Part shown: piece by piece, positions 27,985-35,667 of the stretch
Layout of the letters: every line of letters begins with the position of its first letter
Position numbering within the stretch: the stretch's first letter is position 1
NCBI RefSeq assembly: GCF_014204515.1
Contig: NZ_JACHLI010000030.1
Span: forward strand, 34,167-98,166
DNA length: 64,000 nucleotides
Direction: 5' to 3'
Source: Pseudomonas nitroreducens
Lineage (GTDB): Bacteria; Pseudomonadota; Gammaproteobacteria; Pseudomonadales; Pseudomonadaceae
Position numbers and translations under genes: made by a program
Notes under the pieces: generated by a model
What the model saw: the letters and a program-made list of their open reading frames with translations, nothing else
The model's database searches: none
Told to the model about the DNA's origin: nothing

Positions 27985-30093
27985 ATGGCTCGCACCACGC
28001 CCATCGAGCTTTACCGCAACATCGGCATCGTCGCCCATGTCGACGCCGGCAAGACCACGACCACCGAGCGCATCCTTTTCTACACCGGTGTGAACCACAA
28101 GATGGGCGAGGTCCACGACGGCGCGGCGACCATGGACTGGATGGTGCAGGAGCAGGAGCGCGGCATCACCATCACCTCGGCAGCTACCACGGCGTTCTGG
28201 CAGGGCTCCACCAAGCAGTACGACCACAGGTACCGCTTCAACATCATCGACACCCCCGGCCACGTCGACTTCACCATCGAGGTGGAACGCTCCCTGCGCG
28301 TGCTCGACGGCGCGGTGGTGGTGTTCAGCGGCGCCGATGGCGTCGAGCCGCAGTCCGAAACGGTCTGGCGCCAGGCCAACAAGTACCACGTGCCGCGCCT
28401 GGCCTACGTCAACAAGATGGACCGCCAGGGCGCCGACTTCCTCCGCGTGGTGGCGCAGATCAAGCAGCGCCTGGGGCATACCCCGGTGCCGATCCAGCTG
28501 GCCATCGGCTCGGAGGAAAACTTCGCCGGGCAGATCGACCTGGTGAAGATGAAGGCCATCGTCTGGAACGACGCCGACCAGGGCACCAGCTACACCGAGG
28601 AGCCGATTCCGGCCGAGCTGCAGGCGCTGGCGGACGAGTGGCGCGCGCACATGGTCGAGGCCGCGGCCGAGGCCAACGACGACCTGATGAACAAGTACCT
28701 CGAAGGCCAGGAGCTGACCCTCGAGGAGATCAAGGCCGGCCTGCGCCAGCGCACCCTGGCCAACGAGATCGTCCCGGCGGTGCTGGGTTCCTCGTTCAAG
28801 AACAAGGGCGTGCCGCTGGTGCTCGACGCGGTGATCGACTACCTGCCGGCGCCGTCGGAAATCCCGGCGATCAACGGCACCGACCCGGACGACGAGGAGA
28901 AGCACCTGGAGCGCCACGCCGACGACGCCGAACCGTTCTCCGCGCTGGCCTTCAAGATCGCCACTGACCCCTTCGTCGGCACTCTGACCTTCGCCCGCGT
29001 CTATTCCGGCGTGCTGAGCAGCGGCGACGCCGTGCTCAACTCGGTGAAGATCAAGAAGGAGCGAGTCGGCCGGATGGTGCAGATGCACGCCAACCAGCGC
29101 GAGGAGATCAAGGAAGTGCGCGCCGGCGACATCGCCGCACTGATCGGCATGAAGGACGTCACCACCGGCGACACCCTGTGCTCACTGGACAAGCCGATCA
29201 TCCTCGAACGCATGGACTTCCCCGACCCGGTGATCTCCGTGGCCGTGGAACCCAAGACCAAGGCCGACCAGGAGAAGATGGGCATCGCCCTGTCCAAGCT
29301 GGCCCAGGAAGACCCCTCGTTCCGCGTCAAGACCGACGAGGAGACCGGGCAGACCATCATCTCCGGCATGGGCGAGCTGCACCTGGACATCATCGTCGAC
29401 CGCATGCGCCGCGAGTTCAACGTCGAGGCCAATATCGGCAAGCCGCAGGTGGCCTACCGCGAGGCGATCCGCAGGAAGTGCGAGATCGAGGGCAAGTTCG
29501 TCCGCCAGTCCGGCGGCCGTGGCCAGTTCGGCCATTGCTGGATTCGCTTCGAGCCGGGCGACGAGGGCAAGGATGGGCTGGAGTTCGTCAACGAAGTGGT
29601 CGGCGGGGTGATCCCGCGTGAATTCATCCCGGCGATCCAGAAAGGCATCGAGGAACAGATGCAGAACGGCGTGCTCGCCGGCTATCCGCTGATCGGCCTG
29701 AAGGCCTCGGTGTTCGACGGTTCCTACCACGACGTCGACTCCAGCGAGATGGCGTTCAAGATCGCCGCCTCCATGGCCACCAAGCAGCTGTCGCAGAAGG
29801 GCGGCGCGGTGCTGCTGGAGCCGGTGATGAAGGTCGAGGTGGTGACGCCGGAGGACTACATGGGCGACGTGATGGGCGACCTCAACCGCCGCCGCGGGCT
29901 GATCCAGGGCATGGAGGACACGCCTGCTGGCAAGGTCATCCGCGCCGAGGTGCCGCTGGGCGAGATGTTCGGCTATGCCACCGACGTGCGCTCGATGTCC
30001 CAGGGGCGGGCGAGCTATTCGATGGAGTTCACCAAGTACGCCGAGGCGCCGGCGAACATCGCCGAGGCGATCATCAAGAAGTCCAACGGCTGA
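27985..30093 (+). CDS. fusA2: Second elongation factor G (EF-G2)
   Basis: The protein has 702 residues, full EF-G length. All G-box motifs are present: AHVDAGKT, RGITIT, DTPGH, NKMD and GSS. Domains II-V follow, including the translocation-tip region GRGQFGH. It catalyses GTP-driven translocation or ribosome recycling. It stands alone, not in the str operon (no rpsL, rpsG or tufA nearby), so it is the extra EF-G (FusB/FusA2) known in Pseudomonas. The ATG at 27985 has GGAG 8 nt upstream; the open frame extending to 27529 is not coding. A terminator follows. Confidence 0.93.
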   Translation: MARTTPIELYRNIGIVAHVDAGKTTTTERILFYTGVNHKMGEVHDGAATMDWMVQEQERGITITSAATTAFWQGSTKQYDHRYRFNIIDTPGHVDFTIEVERSLRVLDGAVVVFSGADGVEPQSETVWRQANKYHVPRLAYVNKMDRQGADFLRVVAQIKQRLGHTPVPIQLAIGSEENFAGQIDLVKMKAIVWNDADQGTSYTEEPIPAELQALADEWRAHMVEAAAEANDDLMNKYLEGQELTLEEIKAGLRQRTLANEIVPAVLGSSFKNKGVPLVLDAVIDYLPAPSEIPAINGTDPDDEEKHLERHADDAEPFSALAFKIATDPFVGTLTFARVYSGVLSSGDAVLNSVKIKKERVGRMVQMHANQREEIKEVRAGDIAALIGMKDVTTGDTLCSLDKPIILERMDFPDPVISVAVEPKTKADQEKMGIALSKLAQEDPSFRVKTDEETGQTIISGMGELHLDIIVDRMRREFNVEANIGKPQVAYREAIRRKCEIEGKFVRQSGGRGQFGHCWIRFEPGDEGKDGLEFVNEVVGGVIPREFIPAIQKGIEEQMQNGVLAGYPLIGLKASVFDGSYHDVDSSEMAFKIAASMATKQLSQKGGAVLLEPVMKVEVVTPEDYMGDVMGDLNRRRGLIQGMEDTPAGKVIRAEVPLGEMFGYATDVRSMSQGRASYSMEFTKYAEAPANIAEAIIKKSNG

Positions 30094-30107
30094 GGTTTTG
30101 CCTAGCT

Positions 30108-30138
30108 GAAAACGGCGCCTGCGGGCGCCGTTTCTTTT
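30108..30138 (+). terminator. Terminator after fusA2
   Basis: GAAAACGGCGCC-TGC-GGGCGCCGTTTCTTTT starts 14 nt after the stop codon. Confidence 0.88.
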
Positions 30139-30146
30139 TGCTTTTC

Positions 30147-30440
30147 GTAGGAGCGAGCTTGCTCGCGAACCTGCCCGGCGCAGGCGCTCTTGTCCGCGGG
30201 CGGAATTCCCAGCTGCATCGCTATCAAGGTGGAGCGCGAACGTAGGATGGGTGGAGCTTGCGATACCCATGCCGCTGGTGTGCTGGAACTGGTGTGCTGG
30301 AACTGATGGGTATCGCTGCGCTCCACGCCATCCTACGCAAGCGTTCGCCGGGGAGGGCGGCAGAGATTCGTAGGGCGGATAACGCGCCAGCGTTACCCGC
30401 CGCTATCGGCGGATAACCCGTTCCGGGTTATGCGCCCTAC
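30147..30440. repeat. Repeat cluster between fusA2 and the SH3-domain gene
   Basis: The 372-nt gap contains a CGTAGGAGCGAGCTTGCTCGCG unit (about 30147-30170), an inverted GTAGGATGGGTGGAGC ... CTCCACGCCATCCTAC element (30242-30337) whose loop has a 14-nt tandem duplication (GGTGTGCTGGAACT twice), and a GTAGGGCGGATAAC...GCGCCCTAC double stem-loop (30370-30440). No gene seen. Confidence 0.85.
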
Positions 30441-30465
30441 GGACCTGTTGTTCAGGAGGGCGGGG

Positions 30466-31134
30466 TCAGACCCACTCGGTCTGGCGCTTGCGCCGCACGC
30501 GCAGCATGGTCGGCAGGATCAGCCCGGCCAGCAGGCCGGCGCCGGCGATGCTGCCGCCGTAGGCCATGTAGCGCATCAGCACCTGCTTGTTCTCGTCGCC
30601 CAATTGCGCCTGGGCATCGCGCAGTTGCGAGCGCGCCTGGTTCAGTTCGGCGTCCAGGGAGCTGCGGGCGGCCTGCAGTTCGTCGATCAGCTTCTTGCGC
30701 GCATCCAGGGTTTCCTGCATGCCCTGCACGCGGTTCTTCCACGAGTCGTCGATGGTCTGCAGCTGGGTGGTCAGCTCGGTGACCTTCTGCTCCAGCGCCG
30801 GCAAGCGTTCGGCCTGGCCGGGTTTGTCCTGCAGGTCCTTGCTGGCGATCCACACGCTGCTGCCGCTGTCGCTGCGCACCTGGCTGTAGTCGCCGGAGGT
30901 GCTGACCAGTTGGACCTTCTGCCCCGAGGTGAGGGTGCCGACGATGCGGTAGCCATCGGTGGGGCCGCTGCGCACGTAGGTGCTCAGGCTGTCGTTCACC
31001 CAACGCGCGTTGCTGGCGGGCTCCTCGGCCTGGGCCGGGGCGCCGGCGGCCAGCAGGCCGGCCAACAGGCAGGCGCCGAGGGCGCGGGTCTGGAGGGGGG
31101 AAACTCGTGCGGGGGAGCGACGCGATAGGGACAT
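30466..31134 (-). CDS. SH3-domain, coiled-coil, membrane-tail protein (YgiM/TIGR04211-like)
   Basis: The protein has 222 residues. A signal peptide ends at APAQA near residue 37. A bacterial SH3b domain follows (WVNDSLSTYVRSGPTDGYRIVG ... VQLVSTSG), then a coiled coil of about 90 residues rich in Gln, Glu and Leu, then one transmembrane helix and a basic tail (RVRRKRQTEWV). The SH3b domain should sit in the periplasm, possibly contacting the cell wall, as in YgiM. Start chosen as ATG 31134; a TTG two codons upstream is the alternative. Confidence 0.85.
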   Translation of the reverse strand: MSLSRRSPARVSPLQTRALGACLLAGLLAAGAPAQAEEPASNARWVNDSLSTYVRSGPTDGYRIVGTLTSGQKVQLVSTSGDYSQVRSDSGSSVWIASKDLQDKPGQAERLPALEQKVTELTTQLQTIDDSWKNRVQGMQETLDARKKLIDELQAARSSLDAELNQARSQLRDAQAQLGDENKQVLMRYMAYGGSIAGAGLLAGLILPTMLRVRRKRQTEWV

Positions 31135-31448
31135 GGGCAATCTTCACATGACTTGGAACGAAACCCGCCGTGCGGGAGCGAAAACGCCGGCCGGGCGATT
31201 TATTCAGAACGGGCCGGTTCAGGACTCGACAGCTAGCCAATGGCCAGGAGCCCCACCCGGTGGGCCGACAGCACACAGACAGTGCCCGGACGCCGAGAGT
31301 TCACCAATGGGGAAATGCACGGATGAGCGGTGGAATCCAGCAGGCTTGCCGATGCGCCGGATAACTGAATCGTCATGCCGGCCTCAGCTTGCCGTTAGCG
31401 ACGGCTGCCTAAGGTGGAGTCACTTTCAACCACCATGAGGTGACTGCC
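31135..31448. other. Divergent intergenic region, no gene seen
   Basis: This 314-nt stretch separates the SH3-domain gene from the DUF2790 gene. I see no repeat of the window's families, no terminator and no reading frame with a convincing start. It presumably carries both promoters. A GAGGTG ribosome site lies at 31437-31442 for the DUF2790 gene. Confidence 0.6.
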
Positions 31449-31784
31449 ATGAAACTCTCCCGCATCTTCCTGAGCGCCGCCCTGCTGGGTGCTTCCTCCC
31501 TGGCCATGGCCGACGGTGGCGGCGACATCACCTTCGCCCGCATGGAACAGGCCCGCCAGCAAGTCATGCAGGCTCGCCAGGGCGCGCCTTCGCCGACGCA
31601 GATCGCCGAGGCGAAGCAGTACACCTACGGGATGAATCTGGACATCGCCGAAGTCGTCGCGGTGACACCGCTGAGCACCGACTGCGGCGTGGTGCCGGTG
31701 CAGCTGCGCTACAAGGATTCCTTCGGCGACGAGCAGGCCATCGAATACCGCACCGAGCGCGTGGCCTGCCGCACCACCCGCTGA
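31449..31784 (+). CDS. DUF2790 small exported protein
   Basis: The protein has 111 residues. A clear signal peptide is cut near SLAMA|DGG. The C-terminal half (YTYGMNLDIAEVV ... CGVVPVQLRYKDSFGDEQAIEY) fits the DUF2790 pattern, with two Cys that could form a periplasmic disulfide. ATG 31449 has a GAGGTG ribosome site; a GTG three codons upstream is less likely. It is convergent with czcS, the two stops being one base apart. From memory, some DUF2790 genes in P. aeruginosa are metal-induced, fitting a link to the CzcRS locus, but that is inference. Confidence 0.82.
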   Translation: MKLSRIFLSAALLGASSLAMADGGGDITFARMEQARQQVMQARQGAPSPTQIAEAKQYTYGMNLDIAEVVAVTPLSTDCGVVPVQLRYKDSFGDEQAIEYRTERVACRTTR

Positions 31785-31785
31785 T

Positions 31786-33171
31786 TCAGTCGGATGCAAC
31801 CGGAAACTTCAGGAGGAAGCGCGTCGGCCCTTCCTCCGAGCTCTGCGCGCTGGCCGCGCCCAGGTGCAGCTCCATGATCGAACGGACGATGGCCAACCCC
31901 AGGCCCGTACCGCCCTGTGCCCGCGAACGGCCCTTGTCCACCCGGTAGAAGCGCTCGAACAGATGCGGCAGATGCTCGGCGGCAATCCCCGCGCCGGGGT
32001 TGTGTACCTGCAGCGTCACGGCAGCGCCGTCGTCGCTCACCTGCACCTTGATGCGCTCGCTCTCGGGCGTGTGGCGGATGGCGTTGGACAACAGGTTGGA
32101 AATGGCACGCTGGATCATCAGGCGGTCGCCCACCACCATCCCGTGGCCTTCGATGACGATGCGCAGGGATTTCTCCTCGGCGCTGAAAGCGAACAGCTCG
32201 GCGACCTTCTCCGCTTCCTCTTCCAGCCGCACCGGCTCCTGCGGCAGCAGCGCCCGCGGGTGGCTGACCTGGGCGAGGAAGAGCATGTCGCAAACGATCT
32301 GCCCGACCCGCTCCAGCTCCTCGGTGCTCGCCGCCAGCACCGCTTCGTACTCTGCCTTTTCCCTGGGCCGCGACAGCGTCACCTGGGCTTTGCCCAGCAG
32401 GTTGCCGATGGGCGAGCGCAGCTCGTGGGCGATGTCGTCAGAGAACTGCGTGAGCTGCTGCACGCCGCCATCCAGCCGGTGCAGCATCAGGTTCAGCGCC
32501 CGCGCGGCCTTGCCCAGTTCTCGTGGCAGGTCCTGCAGCGGAATGCGGTGGCTGAGGTCCTGGGCGGTGACCCGCGAGGCCACCTGGCCGAATTGGCGAA
32601 GCGGCTGCAGGCCGCGCTTGGCCACCAGGCGCGCGCCCAGCGCGATCAGCAGCAATAGCGGCGGCACCGCCAGCCAGGCGGAGCGCAGGAAGGCGCCGAG
32701 CAGGGCGTCGTCGTCACGCCGATCCAGGGTCAGGAACACCCGCAGCGTATTGCCGTCGCGCAGGCGGATCAGGCTGCGTTCGGTGAGCAGGCGGCGACCG
32801 TCCGGCGCGGTCCAGGCAAAGGCACGGCCGTTGCCTGCGAACTCATCGAGGATCGTTAGATCGGCATTCGGCCCGCTGCTGAACTGTGCCGGCCGCCCGC
32901 GTTGTTCATCGAGCAGGGCGGCGCTGAGGTTGTCGTGGCCCATCAACTGGTCCTGCAGGGCATGGCCACGCAGGGGCAGGGCGGCGAGGCCGGGGTCGGC
33001 GTCGAGGGCGTGGCGCAGTTGCCCGAGCTTGTCCTCCAGCTCGCGATGGGCGCGCTGGTCCAGCTGGTGGTCGAGGGCGAGGTAGGCGAGGGTGAGCAGC
33101 AGCAGGGTCAGCACCGAGCCCAGCAGGCCGACCCACAGGCCGATGCGCAACGACAGGCTGGGCGCTTTCAT
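31786..33171 (-). CDS. czcS: CzcS-like heavy-metal sensor histidine kinase
   Basis: The protein has 461 residues. TM1 at about 10-32, a periplasmic sensing loop of about 130 residues, TM2, HAMP, then HisKA with the H-box FSDDIAHELRSPIGN and an HATPase_c domain with N-box SNLLSNAIRHTP and GTGLGLAIV. It fits the heavy-metal (Zn/Cd/Co, Cu) kinase subfamily. ATG at 33171 overlaps the czcR stop by 4 bases (ATGA). It should phosphorylate CzcR in response to periplasmic metal and thereby activate czcCBA on the other strand. A longer frame to 33717 is a shadow of czcR. Confidence 0.9.
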   Translation of the reverse strand: MKAPSLSLRIGLWVGLLGSVLTLLLLTLAYLALDHQLDQRAHRELEDKLGQLRHALDADPGLAALPLRGHALQDQLMGHDNLSAALLDEQRGRPAQFSSGPNADLTILDEFAGNGRAFAWTAPDGRRLLTERSLIRLRDGNTLRVFLTLDRRDDDALLGAFLRSAWLAVPPLLLLIALGARLVAKRGLQPLRQFGQVASRVTAQDLSHRIPLQDLPRELGKAARALNLMLHRLDGGVQQLTQFSDDIAHELRSPIGNLLGKAQVTLSRPREKAEYEAVLAASTEELERVGQIVCDMLFLAQVSHPRALLPQEPVRLEEEAEKVAELFAFSAEEKSLRIVIEGHGMVVGDRLMIQRAISNLLSNAIRHTPESERIKVQVSDDGAAVTLQVHNPGAGIAAEHLPHLFERFYRVDKGRSRAQGGTGLGLAIVRSIMELHLGAASAQSSEEGPTRFLLKFPVASD

Positions 33172-33842
33172 GGGCGGGCTTCCAGCACGTAGCCAACGCC
33201 GCGCAGGGTGTGGATCAGCTTGTCGGCGAAGGGGTCGTCGATCTTCGCTCGCAGGCGGCGGATGGTGACTTCCACCACATTGGTGTCGCAGTCGAAGTTC
33301 ATGTCCCAGACCAGCGAAATGATCTGCGTGCGCGACAGCACTTCGCCGCTGCGGCTCATCAGCAGGTGCAGCAGGGCGAACTCCTTGCTGGTCAGGTCGA
33401 TGCGCTGGCTGTCGCGGTAGGCGCGATGGCGGCCGGGGTCCAGTTCCAGCCCGCCGATCTGCAGCACCTGCGGCTGGTCGATGCGTTCGCTGCGGCGCAG
33501 CAGTGAACGCACGCGGGCCAGCAGTTCGGGGAATTCGAAGGGTTTGAGCAGGTAGTCGTCGGCGCCCAGGTCGAAGCCTTTGACCCGCTCGGTGAGGCGG
33601 CCGCGGGCGGTGAGCATCATCACGCGGATGTCGCTGTGCTGGCGCAGGCTGGCGAGCACCTCCCAGCCGTCCATCTGCGGCAGGTTCACATCGAGGATGA
33701 CCAGGTCGTAGGCGCACTGCCGGGCCAGGTGCAGGCCGTCGACGCCGTTGTCGGCGCGGTCGACGACATAGCCGCTTTCGCTCAGGCCCTGGTGCAGGTA
33801 GTCGGCCGTCTTGTGGTCGTCCTCGATGAGCAGGATTTTCAT
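33168..33842 (-). CDS. czcR: CzcR-like OmpR-family response regulator
   Basis: The protein has 224 residues. The receiver domain has the acidic pocket (LLIEDD), the phosphorylatable Asp in LVILDVNLPQMDGW (near residue 51) and the conserved Lys in YLLKPFEF. The C-terminal winged helix includes LTSKEFALLHLL and VVEVTIRRLRAKID. It is the partner of CzcS and divergent from czcCBA. In P. aeruginosa CzcR activates czcCBA and represses oprD, linking zinc to carbapenem resistance; an OprD-family porin gene is present 11 kb away here. Confidence 0.92.
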   Translation of the reverse strand: MKILLIEDDHKTADYLHQGLSESGYVVDRADNGVDGLHLARQCAYDLVILDVNLPQMDGWEVLASLRQHSDIRVMMLTARGRLTERVKGFDLGADDYLLKPFEFPELLARVRSLLRRSERIDQPQVLQIGGLELDPGRHRAYRDSQRIDLTSKEFALLHLLMSRSGEVLSRTQIISLVWDMNFDCDTNVVEVTIRRLRAKIDDPFADKLIHTLRGVGYVLEARP

Positions 33843-34244
33843 GGATAGTTACCGGGTAATTGCATGAAGAGGGGTGCCGCAGGCGCAGGGAAGTTCACCC
33901 AGGCTGCGAAAAACGTGCGCAGTCTAGAAGCTGTAGCGACTTCAGGGTCAACGGTGGCGATGTCGCATTTCAGATATTTAAATGGTTGCTGAAAGTTATG
34001 TAGGTGGCTGTTTTGCAAGCGGTTAATGAATTTTGTGAATTTCGTGGTAATGCGTTGAATTGTTTCCTGAAGTTACCTGCAACAGGCCCGCGGCCTTTTT
34101 AAATACATACAACGGGAAGTCGGCGAATGGCCAATTACATGTTTGTAATTATCCAGTCACCTTGTCGCTAGAGAGGCACTTCTAGATTCGCCGGTGGAAA
34201 TGACGGGATGCCGTCGAAGTTGACTCCACCGTGCGAGGTTCGCC
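33843..34244. promoter_or_regulatory. AT-rich divergent czcRS-czcCBA control region
   Basis: The 402-nt region between czcR and czcC is clearly more AT-rich than the surrounding genes, especially 33950-34160, and has no convincing gene. It contains the perfect palindrome at 34133-34150 and many T/A tracts suitable for promoters in both directions. Confidence 0.6.
34133..34150. promoter_or_regulatory. Palindrome upstream of czcC, candidate metal-regulator site
   Basis: AATTACA-TGTT-TGTAATT has perfect 7-bp arms and lies 95 nt before the czcC start. CzcR is the obvious candidate binder, inferred from location. Confidence 0.45.
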
Positions 34245-35492
34245 GTGTTTTCAGGACGTTCTGCATTGACAGCACCAGCCACGTTGCTGGCGCTGCTGCT
34301 CTGGCAGTTGCCAGGCTGGGCGCAAGCCCGCGAGATCGGCATCGAGGAGGCCCTGCAGGCCGCCGCCAGCGGCAACCCCGAACTGGCCGCCAGCGCCCGG
34401 GAAATCGGTATCGCCCAGGGCCTGCGCGATCAGGCCGGGCTGCGGCGTAATCCGACGCTGTCCTGGGAGCAGGAGGGCACCGAGTCGCGCAACCGTACCA
34501 CCACCCTCGGCATCAGCCAGCCGCTGGAACTGGGCGGCAAGCGCGGCGCGCGGGTGGAGCTGGCCGAGCGCGGCCAGGAGGTCGCGGCATTGAGCCTGGA
34601 GGCGCGGCGCAACCAGTTGCGGGGCGAGGTGATCGCGGTTTTCTACAGCGCCTTGCGTGCCCAGGAGCGTGAGCGCCTGGCGCAGCAGTCCGTGGAGCTG
34701 GCGCAACGTGGCGTGGCTGCGGCGGAGGGACGCGTGCGCGCTGGCAAGGCTGCGCCGCTGGAGGCCAACCGCGCACAGGTGCAACTGGCCGAGGTGCGCC
34801 TGGAGCAGGACCGCGCCCGTCGCGAACGGGCCGATGCCAACCAGTCACTGGCCGCATTGATGGGGTTGGTGTCGCCGGACTTCGCCAGCGTGCGCAACGA
34901 CACTGGCCGCGCGCTACCCAGCCTGCCCAGTAGCAACCAGCTGCTCGACCGGTTGGCGGACAGCGCGCCAATGCGCCTGGCGCAGAGCCGCATCGACGAG
35001 GGCGAAGCCGCCGTAAGACTGGCGAAGACCCAGCGCATCCCCGACCTCGACGTCAGCCTCGGCAGCCAGGAGGCCATCGAGGAAGGCAACCGCGACCGCA
35101 TCGCGGTGATCGGCCTGAGCCTGCCGCTGCCGCTGTTTGACCGCAACCAGGGCAACATCCTCGCGCAGTCGCGCCGCGCCGATCAGGCCCGCGACCTGCG
35201 CAACGCCACCGAGCTGCGCCTGCGCCAGGAAACCCAGCAGGCAATGCAGCAGTGGAGCACCGCCCAGGGCGAGGTGAATGCCTTCCGCCAGACCATCCTG
35301 CCCAGCGCCCAGACCGCCGTGGAAAGCGCCACGCGCGGCTTCGAGATGGGCAAGTTCGGCTTCCTCGAAGTGCTCGACGCCCAGCGCACCCTGATCACCG
35401 CCCGCGACCAGTACCTGCGCGCGCTGGCCCAGGTCAGCGATGCCTGGGGGCGGATCGAACGGGTCTACGGCGATGTCGGCGCGGCCCGTTAA
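34245..35492 (+). CDS. czcC: CzcC-like outer-membrane efflux protein
   Basis: The protein has 415 residues. Signal peptide to about residue 28 (PGWAQA), then two OEP/TolC domains rich in long helices. Segments such as TLGISQPLELGGKRGAR and GKFGFLEVLDAQRTLI are typical of CzcC. No lipobox is visible. It forms the outer-membrane channel of the metal pump. The start is GTG 34245 with GAGG 6 nt upstream. Its last 20 nt overlap the small gene that begins at 35473. Confidence 0.92.
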   Translation: MFSGRSALTAPATLLALLLWQLPGWAQAREIGIEEALQAAASGNPELAASAREIGIAQGLRDQAGLRRNPTLSWEQEGTESRNRTTTLGISQPLELGGKRGARVELAERGQEVAALSLEARRNQLRGEVIAVFYSALRAQERERLAQQSVELAQRGVAAAEGRVRAGKAAPLEANRAQVQLAEVRLEQDRARRERADANQSLAALMGLVSPDFASVRNDTGRALPSLPSSNQLLDRLADSAPMRLAQSRIDEGEAAVRLAKTQRIPDLDVSLGSQEAIEEGNRDRIAVIGLSLPLPLFDRNQGNILAQSRRADQARDLRNATELRLRQETQQAMQQWSTAQGEVNAFRQTILPSAQTAVESATRGFEMGKFGFLEVLDAQRTLITARDQYLRALAQVSDAWGRIERVYGDVGAAR

Positions 35493-35667
35493 ACGTTGCC
35501 GGGCCTGGCTCGGCCTGCTGCTCCTGAGCCTGCCGCCATCGACGGCAGCACCCATTACCGGCGTGCCCGTGCATTGGTGCGTCCACGACTTCTTCAGCAC
35601 CCTCCATCACCCGTCGGCACCGGCGCCCAGAAGCGCCGCCGACGGATTCATTGCGGAGCTTCCATGA
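35473..35667 (+). CDS. Overlapping small exported His/Cys peptide between czcC and czcB (CzcI-like candidate)
   Basis: The 64-residue frame begins inside the end of czcC (20-nt overlap, different frame) and its TGA overlaps the czcB ATG (ATGA at 35664-35667). This exactly fills the 171-nt czcC-czcB gap. The product has a basic start, a hydrophobic stretch (AWLGLLLLSLPPSTAA) like a signal peptide, then HWCVHDFFSTLHH with four His and one Cys, followed by a Pro/Ala tail. That suits a periplasmic metal-binding peptide; CzcI in Cupriavidus is a small exported His-rich regulator beside czcC. Ribosome site is weak, so coupling to czcC translation is likely. Function is inference. Confidence 0.65.
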   Translation: MSARPVKRCRAWLGLLLLSLPPSTAAPITGVPVHWCVHDFFSTLHHPSAPAPRSAADGFIAELP

